Positions 8,003 to 17,030 of a stretch of 49,511 nt of DNA are shown here, in pieces. Source of the stretch: Clostridiales bacterium (lineage in GTDB: Bacteria > Bacillota > Clostridia > Lachnospirales > Lachnospiraceae); assembly GCA_029006795.1 (NCBI GenBank), contig JAQXGQ010000041.1, positions 1 through 49,511 on the forward strand, given 5' to 3'. Numbering within the stretch: position 1 is the first letter of the stretch; each line of letters starts with the position of its first letter. Both the position numbers and the translations under genes were made by a program. Under the pieces are notes generated by a model. It ran no database searches, was not told where the DNA came from, and saw only the letters and a list, made by a program, of their open reading frames with translations.

Positions 8003-9064
8003 ATGGAGAAGAAGGAACGGGATTCCGGACTGGAATTATTGCGTATCATAGGGTTATTGCTGATTTTCTGGATGCACGGTGCCAGCAGCTACCGTAATAA
8101 TGAGTTGAGTGCGTGGCTTTGTATTGTCATAGAAACAATCGGAAATGTGGGTGTACCGGTATTTGTGCTGATTTCCGGATATTTTGGCATCCGCCTAAAA
8201 CCGAAAAAGCTGATACAGTTGGATTTAATGTTGATTTTCTACTGCTGGATTGGACTAGCACTGCGTTTCCTTTGGGGAGAGGCGCAGACGTATGGTGGGG
8301 AGCAGATTTTATCCTATGTGTTCCCGGTGATTGGACGCAATTCATGGTATTTTACCTGTTATTTTGCACTGGCATTTTTAAGTCCCTTTATCAACGAATT
8401 TGTAGAGCGGCTTAGCAAAGAAAACTTTAGAAAACTGTTAATTACGATGCTGATTATTTTTTCCGGCATCACGACAGTATGTTTTTTCGACATTACCTTA
8501 GATGGCGGAAAAGGGATTGTCAATATGACATTGCTCTATTTGATTGGGCGTTACATCAAGCTGCATGAGGATAGGAGAATCTGCAAACGTTCGAAACTGA
8601 TAGGAGCATATCTTGTGATTTCACTTACCTGTATTGCCTTAAATGGAGCACTTTATCTTGCAACCGGCACGGTGCAGAACCGTTTTGCAAGGGATAACAC
8701 CCTCTTTACGATTGCGGCTTCCGTGTGTATTTTCCTGTTATTTAAGGAAATTCATTTCAGCAGTAAATGGGTCAATGCCGTTGCTGCCCATGTGCCTGCA
8801 GTCTTTACGATGGAGTGGACGCTTAGGGGAGTGATTACTGCCTATCTGTTTAATTATCTTGCATGGAACGAAAGCAACTGGCATGAACTGATTCTGTTAG
8901 GCATCTGCGTGTTACTCATTGTCATGGGTACGGTCATCGACTGGTTGCGGATTAGGCTATTCGGGCGTATCGAAGAGAAGCTGGCAGATCTACTTTACGC
9001 TTTCTGGAGCAGGTTGGGAAACATTGGCGGAAAGCTGTTGGAAAAATTGGGATTGATGGATTAA
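8003..9064 (+). CDS. Acyltransferase-3 family membrane O-acyltransferase (copy 3)
   Basis: The 353-residue protein opens with DSGLELLRIIGLLLIFWMHG, the AT3 motif, and has about ten membrane helices. It resembles copy 1 (2364-3428) along its length: both share VPVFVLISGYF/IFMMISGYF, KLIQLDLMLIFY/KLIKLDLCIIFY, NSWYFTCYF/NHWFVSCYF and DGGKGIVNMTLLYLIGRYI/DTGKGVVCMTIMYLVGRYI stretches. The two look like diverged duplicates with perhaps different positional specificity. Start is ATG behind GGGGAGAGG. The gene ends one base before the convergent AraC-type regulator stop, with no terminator between. Confidence 0.87.
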   Translation: MEKKERDSGLELLRIIGLLLIFWMHGASSYRNNELSAWLCIVIETIGNVGVPVFVLISGYFGIRLKPKKLIQLDLMLIFYCWIGLALRFLWGEAQTYGGEQILSYVFPVIGRNSWYFTCYFALAFLSPFINEFVERLSKENFRKLLITMLIIFSGITTVCFFDITLDGGKGIVNMTLLYLIGRYIKLHEDRRICKRSKLIGAYLVISLTCIALNGALYLATGTVQNRFARDNTLFTIAASVCIFLLFKEIHFSSKWVNAVAAHVPAVFTMEWTLRGVITAYLFNYLAWNESNWHELILLGICVLLIVMGTVIDWLRIRLFGRIEEKLADLLYAFWSRLGNIGGKLLEKLGLMD

Positions 9065-9065
9065 C

Positions 9066-9944
9066 CTACCACCGTCTCCGGTATTCCGATGCAGTACAGC
9101 CCTCCATCTTCTTAAAAATTTTATTGAAATAACTAGCGTCATCAATGCCACAGAGGTGTGCAATCTCTTCAATGGAAGAATTGCTGTAACGAAGCAGCTC
9201 TTTGGCATTGTTGATTTTTTTTGCCAAAACATACTGGATGATTGTAGTTCCAAACTCTTTTTTAAATTCTCTGGAAAGATAGTATTTACTGATAAAAAAC
9301 TGTTCTGCGAGCTGGTCTAATGAAATATTTTCCGTATAATGTTCATCTAAATAGTGAAGAATGTTCTTTAGCTTATCGGAAAGCAGCTCATTCTTTTCAT
9401 TGGATTCTGTACAGATAAGTGTCAGGATATTCACAATCTGCTGGGCAGTTAAAAGATCTGTGTCATCTGTCGGCTCCTCGTTATAGCGGATGATATTCTG
9501 GATGGCAGTAATCAGCTCCGTGAAATGGCAGGAGCGGAAATGCCAGTTATGATGCTCACGGAAATAAGAGTAATATGCGGCAGCCTGCGGCCCGTAGAAA
9601 TGAATCCAGAGAAGCTCCCAGGGGTCCTCATCGGTGCTAATGTGGGTATATTCCCCCGTGCAGTCTAAGAAAAAACAGTCACCGGCAGAAGCAGCAGAGG
9701 TTATCATGGCACCCTCGGAGGAAGGTTCCCTGTAGGAGACCTTTCCACTGCCCGAAAGAACAACAAAAAAAAGATAAGAGTCTAAACCGCTTCGCCTGCT
9801 AAGGTGTGATTTTAAACTCTTTAAATAGCCAGCCTCCTGAATGTAGAAAAAATTTTTCCGGGTAAAAGAGGAGGGGGTATTGATGACACTCCTTGTATTT
9901 GTTACTTCTGAAGTTTTGTATTTTTCGAAAAATGTTTTATTCAT
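9066..9944 (-). CDS. AraC family transcriptional regulator (cupin sensor plus two HTH)
   Basis: The 292-residue protein has an N-terminal cupin-like ligand-binding half (about 30-150, with ECTGEYTHISTDEDPWELLWIHFYG-like strands) and a C-terminal AraC DNA-binding pair. The helix-turn-helix segments are ISLDQLAEQFFISKYYLSRE and SIEEIAHLCGIDDASYFNKI, ending FKKMEGCTASEYRRR. Such proteins normally sense a sugar or small ligand and activate a nearby operon. It is divergent from gmd, with 167 bases between. The gmd side has a -10-like element but no good -35, which suits an activator-dependent promoter. Start is ATG behind GGGAGGAAG on the minus strand. Control of the GDP-fucose operon is inferred from position only. 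Confidence 0.9.
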   Translation of the reverse strand: MNKTFFEKYKTSEVTNTRSVINTPSSFTRKNFFYIQEAGYLKSLKSHLSRRSGLDSYLFFVVLSGSGKVSYREPSSEGAMITSAASAGDCFFLDCTGEYTHISTDEDPWELLWIHFYGPQAAAYYSYFREHHNWHFRSCHFTELITAIQNIIRYNEEPTDDTDLLTAQQIVNILTLICTESNEKNELLSDKLKNILHYLDEHYTENISLDQLAEQFFISKYYLSREFKKEFGTTIIQYVLAKKINNAKELLRYSNSSIEEIAHLCGIDDASYFNKIFKKMEGCTASEYRRRW

Positions 9945-9979
9945 ATAGCTTCCTCCCGGAACAATATTATCATAGCAAT

Positions 9980-10008
9980 ATAATACTATTTTACACCAAT
10001 ATATTCAA
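9980..10008 (-). promoter_or_regulatory. Promoter of the AraC-type regulator
   Basis: On the minus strand TTGAAT (10003-10008) and TATTAT (9980-9985) are 17 bases apart. The leader carries GGGAGGAAG before the start. The rest of the 9945-10111 gap is AT-rich and should hold the regulator's binding sites. Confidence 0.5.
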
Positions 10009-10111
10009 TTGCAAAATTCTTAAAATTGGATTATTCTAAACAACGGCTTAAAAAGAAAGTTAGCAAAATAGTCATAATATATAAGAGAGAACAAGAAAAG
10101 GAGAACAGTGA

Positions 10112-11146
10112 ATGAGTAAAAAAGCGTTAATTACAGGTGTTACAGGACAGGATGGAAGCTATTTGGCAGAGTTCTTATTAGAGAAAGGGTATGAGGTTCA
10201 CGGTATGATACGTCGTGCTTCTACAGAGAGAAGAGAGCGAATTGACCATTTAGAGGGAAATCCGAACTTTTTTGTACACTATGGAGACCTTTCCGATTCT
10301 ATGAGCATTGTGCGTCTGGTGGGAACCATTAAACCGGATGAGATATATAACTTAGCAGCCCAGAGTCATGTAGGCGTCAGCTTTGACGTTCCGGAATATA
10401 CCGCAGACGTTGTAGCAACCGGTGTTCTTCGTGTGTTAGAGGCAGTACGCCTTTGCGGTTTAGAGAAGACCTGTCGTATTTATCAGGCATCTACTTCCGA
10501 ATTATATGGAAAAGTAGAGGAAGTTCCGCAGCGTGAGACGACTCCGTTCCATCCATACAGCCCATATGCAGTGGCAAAACAGTATGGTTTCTGGATTGTA
10601 AAAGAGTATCGCGAGGCATATAATATGTTCTGCTGCAGCGGTATCTTATTTAATCATGAGTCTGAGCGCCGTGGTGAGACTTTTGTTACCAGAAAAATTT
10701 CTCTTGCGGCAGCAAGAATCGCTCAGGGAAAACAGGACAAGCTTTATCTTGGAAATTTATCTTCCTTGCGTGACTGGGGTTATGCAAAGGATTATGTAGA
10801 ATGTATGTGGCTGATTTTACAGAATGACAAGCCGGAGGATTTTGTCATTGCAACCGGGGTACAGCATTCTGTCCGTGAGTTCTGCCAGTATGCGTTCCGT
10901 GAGGCAGGCATTGAATTAGAGTTTAAGGGTGAGGGCATGGATGAAGTCGGTATCGACAAAGCGACTGGAAAAGTTGTGATTGAAGTGGCAGAAGAATTCT
11001 ATCGCCCAACCGATGTTGTCAACCTTTGGGGTGATCCGACGAAAGCCAAAACAGAGTTGGGCTGGAATCCGACCAAAACAACCTTTGAAGAATTAGTAAA
11101 AATTATGGTAAAACATGATATGGAATTAGTAGCAAAAGAGGTATAG
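10112..11146 (+). CDS. gmd: GDP-mannose 4,6-dehydratase
   Basis: The 344-residue protein is a short-chain-dehydrogenase-type Rossmann enzyme. It has [15 protein letters not shown] at residues 8-22 for NADP binding, the [14 protein letters not shown] loop of Gmd, ASTSELYG with the catalytic Thr/Ser-Glu, and [13 protein letters not shown] with the Y-x3-K pair. It converts GDP-D-mannose to GDP-4-keto-6-deoxymannose, the first committed step to GDP-L-fucose, in the cytoplasm. Start is ATG behind AAAGGAGAA. It is followed five bases later by fcl and then manC, giving the full pathway from mannose-1-phosphate in one operon. Length and motifs match the family, so the call is firm. Confidence 0.95.
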   Translation: MSKKALITGVTGQDGSYLAEFLLEKGYEVHGMIRRASTERRERIDHLEGNPNFFVHYGDLSDSMSIVRLVGTIKPDEIYNLAAQSHVGVSFDVPEYTADVVATGVLRVLEAVRLCGLEKTCRIYQASTSELYGKVEEVPQRETTPFHPYSPYAVAKQYGFWIVKEYREAYNMFCCSGILFNHESERRGETFVTRKISLAAARIAQGKQDKLYLGNLSSLRDWGYAKDYVECMWLILQNDKPEDFVIATGVQHSVREFCQYAFREAGIELEFKGEGMDEVGIDKATGKVVIEVAEEFYRPTDVVNLWGDPTKAKTELGWNPTKTTFEELVKIMVKHDMELVAKEV

Positions 11147-11151
11147 AAATA

Positions 11152-12096
11152 ATGATGGAAAAAGACGCAAAAATATATGTAGCAGGACACAGAGGAATGG
11201 TAGGTTCCGCCATTGTCCGTCAGTTAGAAAAAGAAGGATATCACAATATTATTACCAGAACCCATAAGGAGTTAAATCTCTGCCGTCAGGATGATGTGGA
11301 AAAATTCTTTGCAGAGGAGAAACCGGAGTATGTATTCCTTGCAGCTGCAAAGGTTGGCGGTATCATGGCAAACAGTGAGGCACTGGCAGATTTCATGTAT
11401 GAGAACATGATTCTGGAAATGAATGTTATTCATGAGGCATGGAAAAACGGATGTAAAAAACTGATGTTTTTAGGTTCTTCCTGTATCTATCCGCGTATGG
11501 CTCCGCAGCCGATGCCGGAGAGCTGCCTGCTTACCAGCGAATTGGAAAAAACCAATGAGGCATATGCGTTAGCAAAAATCAGTGGTTTGAAATATTGCGA
11601 ATTTTTAAATAAACAGTATGGTACTGACTATATTTCCGTAATGCCGACGAATCTTTACGGGCCAAATGATAATTATCATCCGGAACATTCCCATGTACTT
11701 CCGGCTTTAATCCGTCGTTTCCATGAAGCAAAAGTATCTGGTGCAAAGGAAGTAACCTGTTGGGGCACAGGAACGCCTCTCAGAGAGTTCTTATATGTAG
11801 ACGATCTTGCCGATGCCTGTGTATACCTGATGAATACTTACAGTGGAGATGAGACAGTCAACCTTGGAACCGGAAAAGAGCTTACCATCAAAGAACTCAC
11901 CGAACTGGTAGCAAAAGTGATTGGCTATGAAGGTGAAATCAAATGGGACAGCACAAAACCGGATGGAACTCCGAGAAAACTTCTCGATGTAAGCAAGTTA
12001 GAAAAACTCGGTTGGAAATATAAAACCGAATTAGAAGACGGAATTCGTCTCGCCTACGAAGACTTCCTAAATAACCCAATGAGAGCAGAACGCTAA
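11152..12096 (+). CDS. fcl: GDP-L-fucose synthase
   Basis: The 314-residue epimerase/reductase has [15 protein letters not shown] for NADPH binding, the [15 protein letters not shown] active-site stretch and [13 protein letters not shown] with the Y-x3-K pair. It carries out 3,5-epimerisation and 4-reduction of GDP-4-keto-6-deoxymannose to GDP-L-fucose. Start is the first ATG of an ATGATG pair, behind a GAGGT site inside the end of gmd. It lies between gmd and manC. The product most likely feeds the two fucosyltransferase-like enzymes at 607-1734 and 5337-6188. The family also has the name wcaG. Confidence 0.95.
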   Translation: MMEKDAKIYVAGHRGMVGSAIVRQLEKEGYHNIITRTHKELNLCRQDDVEKFFAEEKPEYVFLAAAKVGGIMANSEALADFMYENMILEMNVIHEAWKNGCKKLMFLGSSCIYPRMAPQPMPESCLLTSELEKTNEAYALAKISGLKYCEFLNKQYGTDYISVMPTNLYGPNDNYHPEHSHVLPALIRRFHEAKVSGAKEVTCWGTGTPLREFLYVDDLADACVYLMNTYSGDETVNLGTGKELTIKELTELVAKVIGYEGEIKWDSTKPDGTPRKLLDVSKLEKLGWKYKTELEDGIRLAYEDFLNNPMRAER

Positions 12097-12113
12097 TTAC
12101 GGAGGAAACAAAA

Positions 12114-13439
12114 TTGTACATCGTATTACTATCAGGAGGTTCCGGCAAACGCCTATGGCCGCTGTCAAACGACCTCTGTTCCAAACAATATATAAAACTG
12201 ATGAACCATGATGAAGCAGGAAATGATGAAAAGTGCTCCATGCTACAGAGAGTGTTTGGTCAGCTTAAGACAGCTGGTCTTTCCGATAATACCATTGTAT
12301 GTGCCAGCAGTGCTCAGGTGGAGTTAATCGAGAGTCAGCTTGACGGAGCAGCAGAGGTGGCAGTAGAGCCGATGCGTCGCGATACCTTTCCGGCTGTTAT
12401 GTTATCCTGTGCGTATCTCTTGTCAGAGAAAGGGGCAAAGGAGGACGATGTAGTGGCATTTCTTCCTGTAGACCCTTATACGACAGGGGAATTTTTTAAC
12501 CGTATTAAAAAATTAGGTGATTACATTGATTCAAGCAAGCAGACGATCGGGCTTTTAGGTGGCGTACCTACTTACCCTTCCACAAAGTACGGTTATATTG
12601 TGCCGGAGCAGGGGGAAGGTGAACTCTTAAAAGTACAGGGCTTCCGTGAAAAACCAGATGAGGCAACTGCGGAAAAATTAGTGGCAGAGGGAGCACTCTG
12701 GAATTGCGGTGTATTCTGCTTTAAACTTTCTATGGCAGCACAGTGGTTAGAGAAATACGGTGTGGATACCGATTATAATCAGATGGTGGCTGATTATGAG
12801 AAACTGCCAAAGAAAAGTTTTGACTACGAAGTTTTAGAGCACTGGAAGGATATTGCGGCAATCAAGTATGACGATATCTGGAAGGATTTGGGAACATGGA
12901 ATACTCTGACCGAAGAAATGCCGGAAAACAGTATCGGGGATGTGACATGGGATGATACCTGTGAGAACAGCCATGCCATCAATGTGCTTGGTGTGCCATT
13001 AGTGGTAATGGGAGCAAAAAACATGGTAATCGCAGCTTCCCATGATGGTATTTTAGTTGCAGATAAACACCAGAGTTCTTATATTAAAAATTGCTTAGAA
13101 CATATTGAAGATACCTCCAAATACGAAGAACGCCGTTGGGGAACGATTAAAACCATCGACAATGATGAAGATGACGGTATCCGCAGTGTGACAAAACGAA
13201 TCAAAGTAGTGGCAGGCAAAGCGATGCCGAAACATAAACATTTAAAACACACTGAAACTATCACAGTACTTTCCGGTATGGGAAAACTGATTTTAGAGGG
13301 TGTGGAGGTGGATTTGATGGCAGGCTCTACTGTTAGTATTGCGGCAGGAAAAGAACATTCCATCAAAGCATTGGGCTCTGATTTGCGGTGTATTGAGGTA
13401 TGTGTTGGGGATGCCGAGGATGATGAAATTATCGCCTAG
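12114..13439 (+). CDS. manC: Mannose-1-phosphate guanylyltransferase with C-terminal cupin domain
   Basis: A TTG start at 12114 follows GGAGG by about eight bases, and the next residues (YIVLLSGGSGKRLWPLS) begin directly with the nucleotidyltransferase signature, so the start is clear. The N-terminal 280 residues are the GT-A-like pyrophosphorylase that joins GTP and mannose-1-phosphate. The C-terminus (about 340-440, RRWGTIKTIDND then KAMPKHKHLKHTETITVLSG) is a type II phosphomannose-isomerase-like cupin. At 441 residues it is slightly shorter than bifunctional ManC/WcaD-type enzymes, and whether the isomerase is active is unknown. Third gene of the GDP-fucose operon. A phosphomannomutase is not present in the window. 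Confidence 0.92.
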   Translation: MYIVLLSGGSGKRLWPLSNDLCSKQYIKLMNHDEAGNDEKCSMLQRVFGQLKTAGLSDNTIVCASSAQVELIESQLDGAAEVAVEPMRRDTFPAVMLSCAYLLSEKGAKEDDVVAFLPVDPYTTGEFFNRIKKLGDYIDSSKQTIGLLGGVPTYPSTKYGYIVPEQGEGELLKVQGFREKPDEATAEKLVAEGALWNCGVFCFKLSMAAQWLEKYGVDTDYNQMVADYEKLPKKSFDYEVLEHWKDIAAIKYDDIWKDLGTWNTLTEEMPENSIGDVTWDDTCENSHAINVLGVPLVVMGAKNMVIAASHDGILVADKHQSSYIKNCLEHIEDTSKYEERRWGTIKTIDNDEDDGIRSVTKRIKVVAGKAMPKHKHLKHTETITVLSGMGKLILEGVEVDLMAGSTVSIAAGKEHSIKALGSDLRCIEVCVGDAEDDEIIA

Positions 13440-13463
13440 TGCTTATGAATGAAAGGAAACAAT

Positions 13464-14500
13464 ATGAATATTTTATTAACCTCCGCTGGACGGCGGGGAT
13501 ATCTGGTGGAATATTTTAAAGAGGCGTTACAGGGAACAGGGGAAGTGCATGTGGGAAACAGCACTCCCCTTTCTCCCGTTTTTTACTATGGAGATAAAAG
13601 CGTGGTGACGCCTTTAATTTATGATGAGGACTATATTCCATTTCTGAAAAGATACTGTATGGAAAATAATATTACAGCGATTATTTCTTTGTTTGATATT
13701 GACTTATATATGCTGGCAAAACACAAAGAGGAATTTGCCAGGGAGGGTGTGACGGTGATTGTCTCTGACCCAGAAGTAATTGAGGTCTGCAACGATAAAT
13801 GGAAGACGTTTTTATTCTGTGAAAAGGCAGGATTAAAAGCACCGAAGACTTATTGCAGATTAGAAGACGCAGAAGCGGCAATCGATGCAGGAGAGCTAGA
13901 TTATCCTGTGATGATTAAGCCGCGCTGGGGAATGGGTTCTATTGCTGTATATCAAGCAGAAAACAGGGAAGAATTAGAAGTCTTAGCGAAAAAAGTAAAA
14001 CGTGAAATTTTTCAGTCCTATCTGAAATATGAGTCTGCCCTTGACGAGGAAGTCTGCGTCCTGTTTCAGGAGAAAATCAAAGGACAGGAGTATGGACTTG
14101 ATGTGGTACATGACCTTCGGGGAAATCACTGTCTTACCGTGGTGCGGAAAAAATTGCCATGCGCTCCGGGGAGACAGACTGTGCTAAGGTGCTAGAGGAT
14201 GAGAAAATAGCAGCAGTGGGAACTGCAGTAGGAGAAGCATTAGGACATATCGGAAATTTAGATATGGATGTTTTTGTTACAGAAGATGATATCTATGTGT
14301 TAGAACTGAATGCCCGCTTTGGAGGCGGTTATCCATTCAGTCATTTAGCTGGGGTAAATCTGCCGAAGGCGATTGTAAAATGGTTAAAAGGTGAGCCGTT
14401 AGAACAGGAACTTGTGGTGAAAAAGCCGGGAATTTTAGCGCAGAAAGATATTACTATGATTGATATCACGGATTGTGTCGGACAGGAGATGGATTATTAA
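13464..14500 (+). pseudogene. ATP-grasp ligase (carbamoyl-phosphate-synthase-like), split by a one-base frameshift
   Basis: Start is ATG 13464 (AAAGGAA nearby), opening NILLTSAGRRGYLVEYF. The first frame runs to a stop at 14195 and carries the central ATP-grasp region (YPVMIKPRWGMGS; VCVLFQEKIKGQEYGLDVV). The rest, with the metal-binding VLELNARFGGGYPF, is in the -1 frame from about 14153 to 14500. The switch falls at a run of six A (14148-14153): seven A would give a continuous VVRKKIAMRSGE, and a -1 slip on AAA-AAA would give the same protein. Joined length is about 345 residues, normal for the family. It may be a dead gene, a sequencing indel, or slippage-expressed. The family activates a carboxylate by ATP and joins it to an amine. 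Confidence 0.8.
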
Positions 14501-14530
14501 GCATTAAGAATGGATGGAAAGGGAAAACAT

Positions 14531-15658
14531 ATGATGGATTTGCAGAACTATCAGACCCCCTGTTATCTGATTAATTTAAATAAGTTTGAAGAAAACTGCC
14601 GTGCCATTATGGAACCGTTTTTGGAGAAGTGGGATGGCAGGACAGAGTTTGGCTATTCCGTAAAGACAAACCACGATGCGAATCTTATCCGCTACGCGGC
14701 AGAGCACTTAGGATGGTATGTGGAAACCGTATCGCCGAATGAGTATGGATATGCCCATGATTTTGTATCGCCGGAGCGTATTATTTTTAATGGTCCCTGC
14801 AAAGGAAAGACTTTGTTAGAAGCCTATGAGAAGGGCAGTATTATCAATTTAGACCATATGAAAGAAGTGGAAGAACTATGTCTGTACTTAGGTTTAAAAC
14901 ACCACAGAAAAGAAACGGAAGTGGGGCTTCGTGTTAATTTTGATTTGGAAACGCTGTGTCCCGGAGAGACGACGGCAGGGGAGGCAGTCAGCCGCTTTGG
15001 TATCTGTTATGAAAATGGCGATTTTGAAAAGGCGGTTATCATGCTAAGGAATGCCGGTTTAGAAATTAACGGCATTCATCTGCACACCAGTACGAAAAGC
15101 AGAAGTGCAAAGGTCTTTACCATGTTAGCGCGAAAAGCAGTGGAACTTGCCAAAGAATATCAACTTAGGTTACAATATATAGATATGGGTGGTGGATTTT
15201 TCGGCGGTCAGAAAGTGGAGGGTAAGCCATCCATGGAAGAATATGCTGCTATCTGTGGGGAACTGAAAAATGGATTTAAGCCGGAGGAGACGAGGCTGAT
15301 TTTAGAGCCGGGTGCATCGGTGATAGCAACCTCCATGGAATACATGACGAGAGTGATTAATACCAGGGATATTCGGGGCGAGCGGATCGTAACCTTAGAT
15401 GGTACGGTGCTGCATATCAATCCTTTTATGAGCCACCGAACACCGATATATCGTCTGGTACAAATGCAGGAGAGCAGCAGAAAGGAAAAACAGCTGATTT
15501 GCGGTTGTACCTGTATGGAAAATGACAGATTTCTTGTAACAGAAGATGAAAAAACGGTAGAGACAGGAGATATTTTTCTGTTTCAGAATGCCGGAGCATA
15601 CACAGAGGCTTTTAACAGTGAATTTATCTTAAATCAGCCGAAGGTGTATGTAGTATAA
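14531..15658 (+). CDS. Diaminopimelate/ornithine-decarboxylase-like PLP enzyme (fold type III)
   Basis: The ATG at 14531 is preferred because GGAAAGGG lies just upstream; the frame is open from 14510. The protein has the PLP lysine in GYSVKTN near residue 45, GIHLHTSTKSRS where DAP decarboxylase has HxGS, the phosphate-binding GGGFFGG, EPGASVIATS in place of the usual EPGR, a CMEND motif and the NAGAY C-terminal motif. So the fold and the PLP sites are kept, while the substrate-contacting arginine of the EPGR motif is alanine. A substrate other than meso-diaminopimelate is therefore likely. It directly follows the ATP-grasp gene, and the two may make and attach, or decarboxylate, an amino-acid decoration of the glycan. 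That role is inference. Confidence 0.8.
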   Translation: MMDLQNYQTPCYLINLNKFEENCRAIMEPFLEKWDGRTEFGYSVKTNHDANLIRYAAEHLGWYVETVSPNEYGYAHDFVSPERIIFNGPCKGKTLLEAYEKGSIINLDHMKEVEELCLYLGLKHHRKETEVGLRVNFDLETLCPGETTAGEAVSRFGICYENGDFEKAVIMLRNAGLEINGIHLHTSTKSRSAKVFTMLARKAVELAKEYQLRLQYIDMGGGFFGGQKVEGKPSMEEYAAICGELKNGFKPEETRLILEPGASVIATSMEYMTRVINTRDIRGERIVTLDGTVLHINPFMSHRTPIYRLVQMQESSRKEKQLICGCTCMENDRFLVTEDEKTVETGDIFLFQNAGAYTEAFNSEFILNQPKVYVV

Positions 15659-15679
15659 AAGACAGGAGTGGAGAAAATA

Positions 15680-16612
15680 ATGCTATCAGTTATTATTCCC
15701 GCCTTTAATGAGGAAGCAATGATACCGATTACGGCAAAAACCATAGCAGGTATCTTAGAAGAAGCGCAAATTTCATATGAACTGGTATTTGTCAATGATG
15801 GCTCAAAAGATGAAACCTGGCATAAAATAGAAGCGGCAGCGGAAGCTAATCCATCGGTACGAGGGATTTCTTTTTCTAAAAATTTTGGGAAAGAAGCGGC
15901 AATGATGGCAGGACTTGCCTATGCCAAAGGAGATGCCAGTGTTATTATTGACTGTGATTTACAGCATCCACCTGACAAAATCGTGGAAATGTACCGGTTG
16001 TGGGAGCAGGGCTACAAAGTGGTAGAGGGAGTCAAACTTTCTAGAGGAAAGGAAGGAGTTTTTCACAAATGGGCAGCAGGGATGTTCTATGCAATTATCA
16101 GCAAGGCAACATCCATTGACATGCGAAATGCCTCTGACTTTAAGCTGATGGACAGGCAGGTGGTGGAAACCATTTTAAAGATGCCGGAGAAACAGTTTTT
16201 CTTCCGTGCAATTTCATCCTGGGTGGGCTATAAATCTACTACAGTGGAATTTGAAGTACAGGAGCGTATGGAGGGAGAGTCAAAGTGGTCAATGAAGTCA
16301 TTGGTAAAATATGCGGTGACTAATATTACTTCTTTTTCTTCTGCGCCTTTACAGATAGTAACACTTGGAGGCATTATCTTTTTTGTATTTGCACTGGTGT
16401 TAGGCATTCAGACATTGGTTAAATTTGTTATGGGGGATGCCTTAGAGGGCTTTACCACGGTGATTATGTTACAGCTAATTACAGGAAGTATTTTGATGAT
16501 TGCAATCGGAATTATCGGTTACTATATTGCAAAAATCTATGATGAAGTGAAAGAGCGTCCACGGTTTATCGTGGAGGAAGAAACCGGCGAAAAGGAAATG
16601 AAGAATGAATAA
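15680..16612 (+). CDS. gtrB: GtrB-like polyprenyl-phosphate glycosyltransferase (GT2)
   Basis: ATG 15680 follows AGGAGTGG by about eight bases; the GTG at 15668 overlaps that site and is less likely. The catalytic GT2 domain shows LSVIIPAFNEE, FVNDGSKDETW, the DCDLQHPPDKI metal-binding aspartates and FFRAISSWVGYK, then two C-terminal membrane helices near residues 235-300. This is the pattern of GtrB and DPM-like enzymes, which load a hexose from UDP-glucose or a similar donor onto undecaprenyl phosphate. It overlaps gtrA by eight bases and is followed by a GtrII-type transferase, so the three form a standard side-branch module that adds a sugar on the outer face. Confidence 0.9.
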   Translation: MLSVIIPAFNEEAMIPITAKTIAGILEEAQISYELVFVNDGSKDETWHKIEAAAEANPSVRGISFSKNFGKEAAMMAGLAYAKGDASVIIDCDLQHPPDKIVEMYRLWEQGYKVVEGVKLSRGKEGVFHKWAAGMFYAIISKATSIDMRNASDFKLMDRQVVETILKMPEKQFFFRAISSWVGYKSTTVEFEVQERMEGESKWSMKSLVKYAVTNITSFSSAPLQIVTLGGIIFFVFALVLGIQTLVKFVMGDALEGFTTVIMLQLITGSILMIAIGIIGYYIAKIYDEVKERPRFIVEEETGEKEMKNE

Positions 16613-17030
16613 AATCAGAGAACTGTTAGAAAAATACTGGGAGTTAATCAGTTATGCCTTCTGGGGTGTAATGACAACCCTGGTAAATTATGTAGTATAT
16701 TTTATCTGCACGAAAGCGATTGGAATTGATTATCTGATTGCAAATGTAATTGCATGGTTCGTAGCTGTAGTGTTTGCTTTTTGGGTGAATAAGGTTTATG
16801 TATTCCGCTCTTACCAAAAGGATGCAAAGACGATGGTGCGGGAATTTGGCACATTTGTATCAGCACGAATTTTATCCGGTATTTTAGAGACGGGAATGCT
16901 GGCACTTTTTGTGGAAGCAATGCACTTTAATGATTCTGTGATAAAGATTATTGCCAGTGTGTTGGTAGTAATCATCAATTACGTATTAAGTAAACTGATT
17001 ATATTTAAGAAACAGGAGGAAAAAGCATGA
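16605..17030 (+). CDS. gtrA: GtrA family membrane protein (polyprenyl-linked sugar flippase candidate)
   Basis: The 141-residue protein has four predicted membrane helices and opens with the GtrA family pattern ELISYAFWGVMTTLVNYVVYF, followed by FAFWVNKVYVFRSYQK. GtrA proteins are thought to flip the undecaprenyl-phosphate-sugar made by GtrB. It overlaps both neighbours (eight bases with gtrB, four bases with the GtrII-like gene), which points to tight translational coupling. Confidence 0.9.
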   Translation: MNKIRELLEKYWELISYAFWGVMTTLVNYVVYFICTKAIGIDYLIANVIAWFVAVVFAFWVNKVYVFRSYQKDAKTMVREFGTFVSARILSGILETGMLALFVEAMHFNDSVIKIIASVLVVIINYVLSKLIIFKKQEEKA

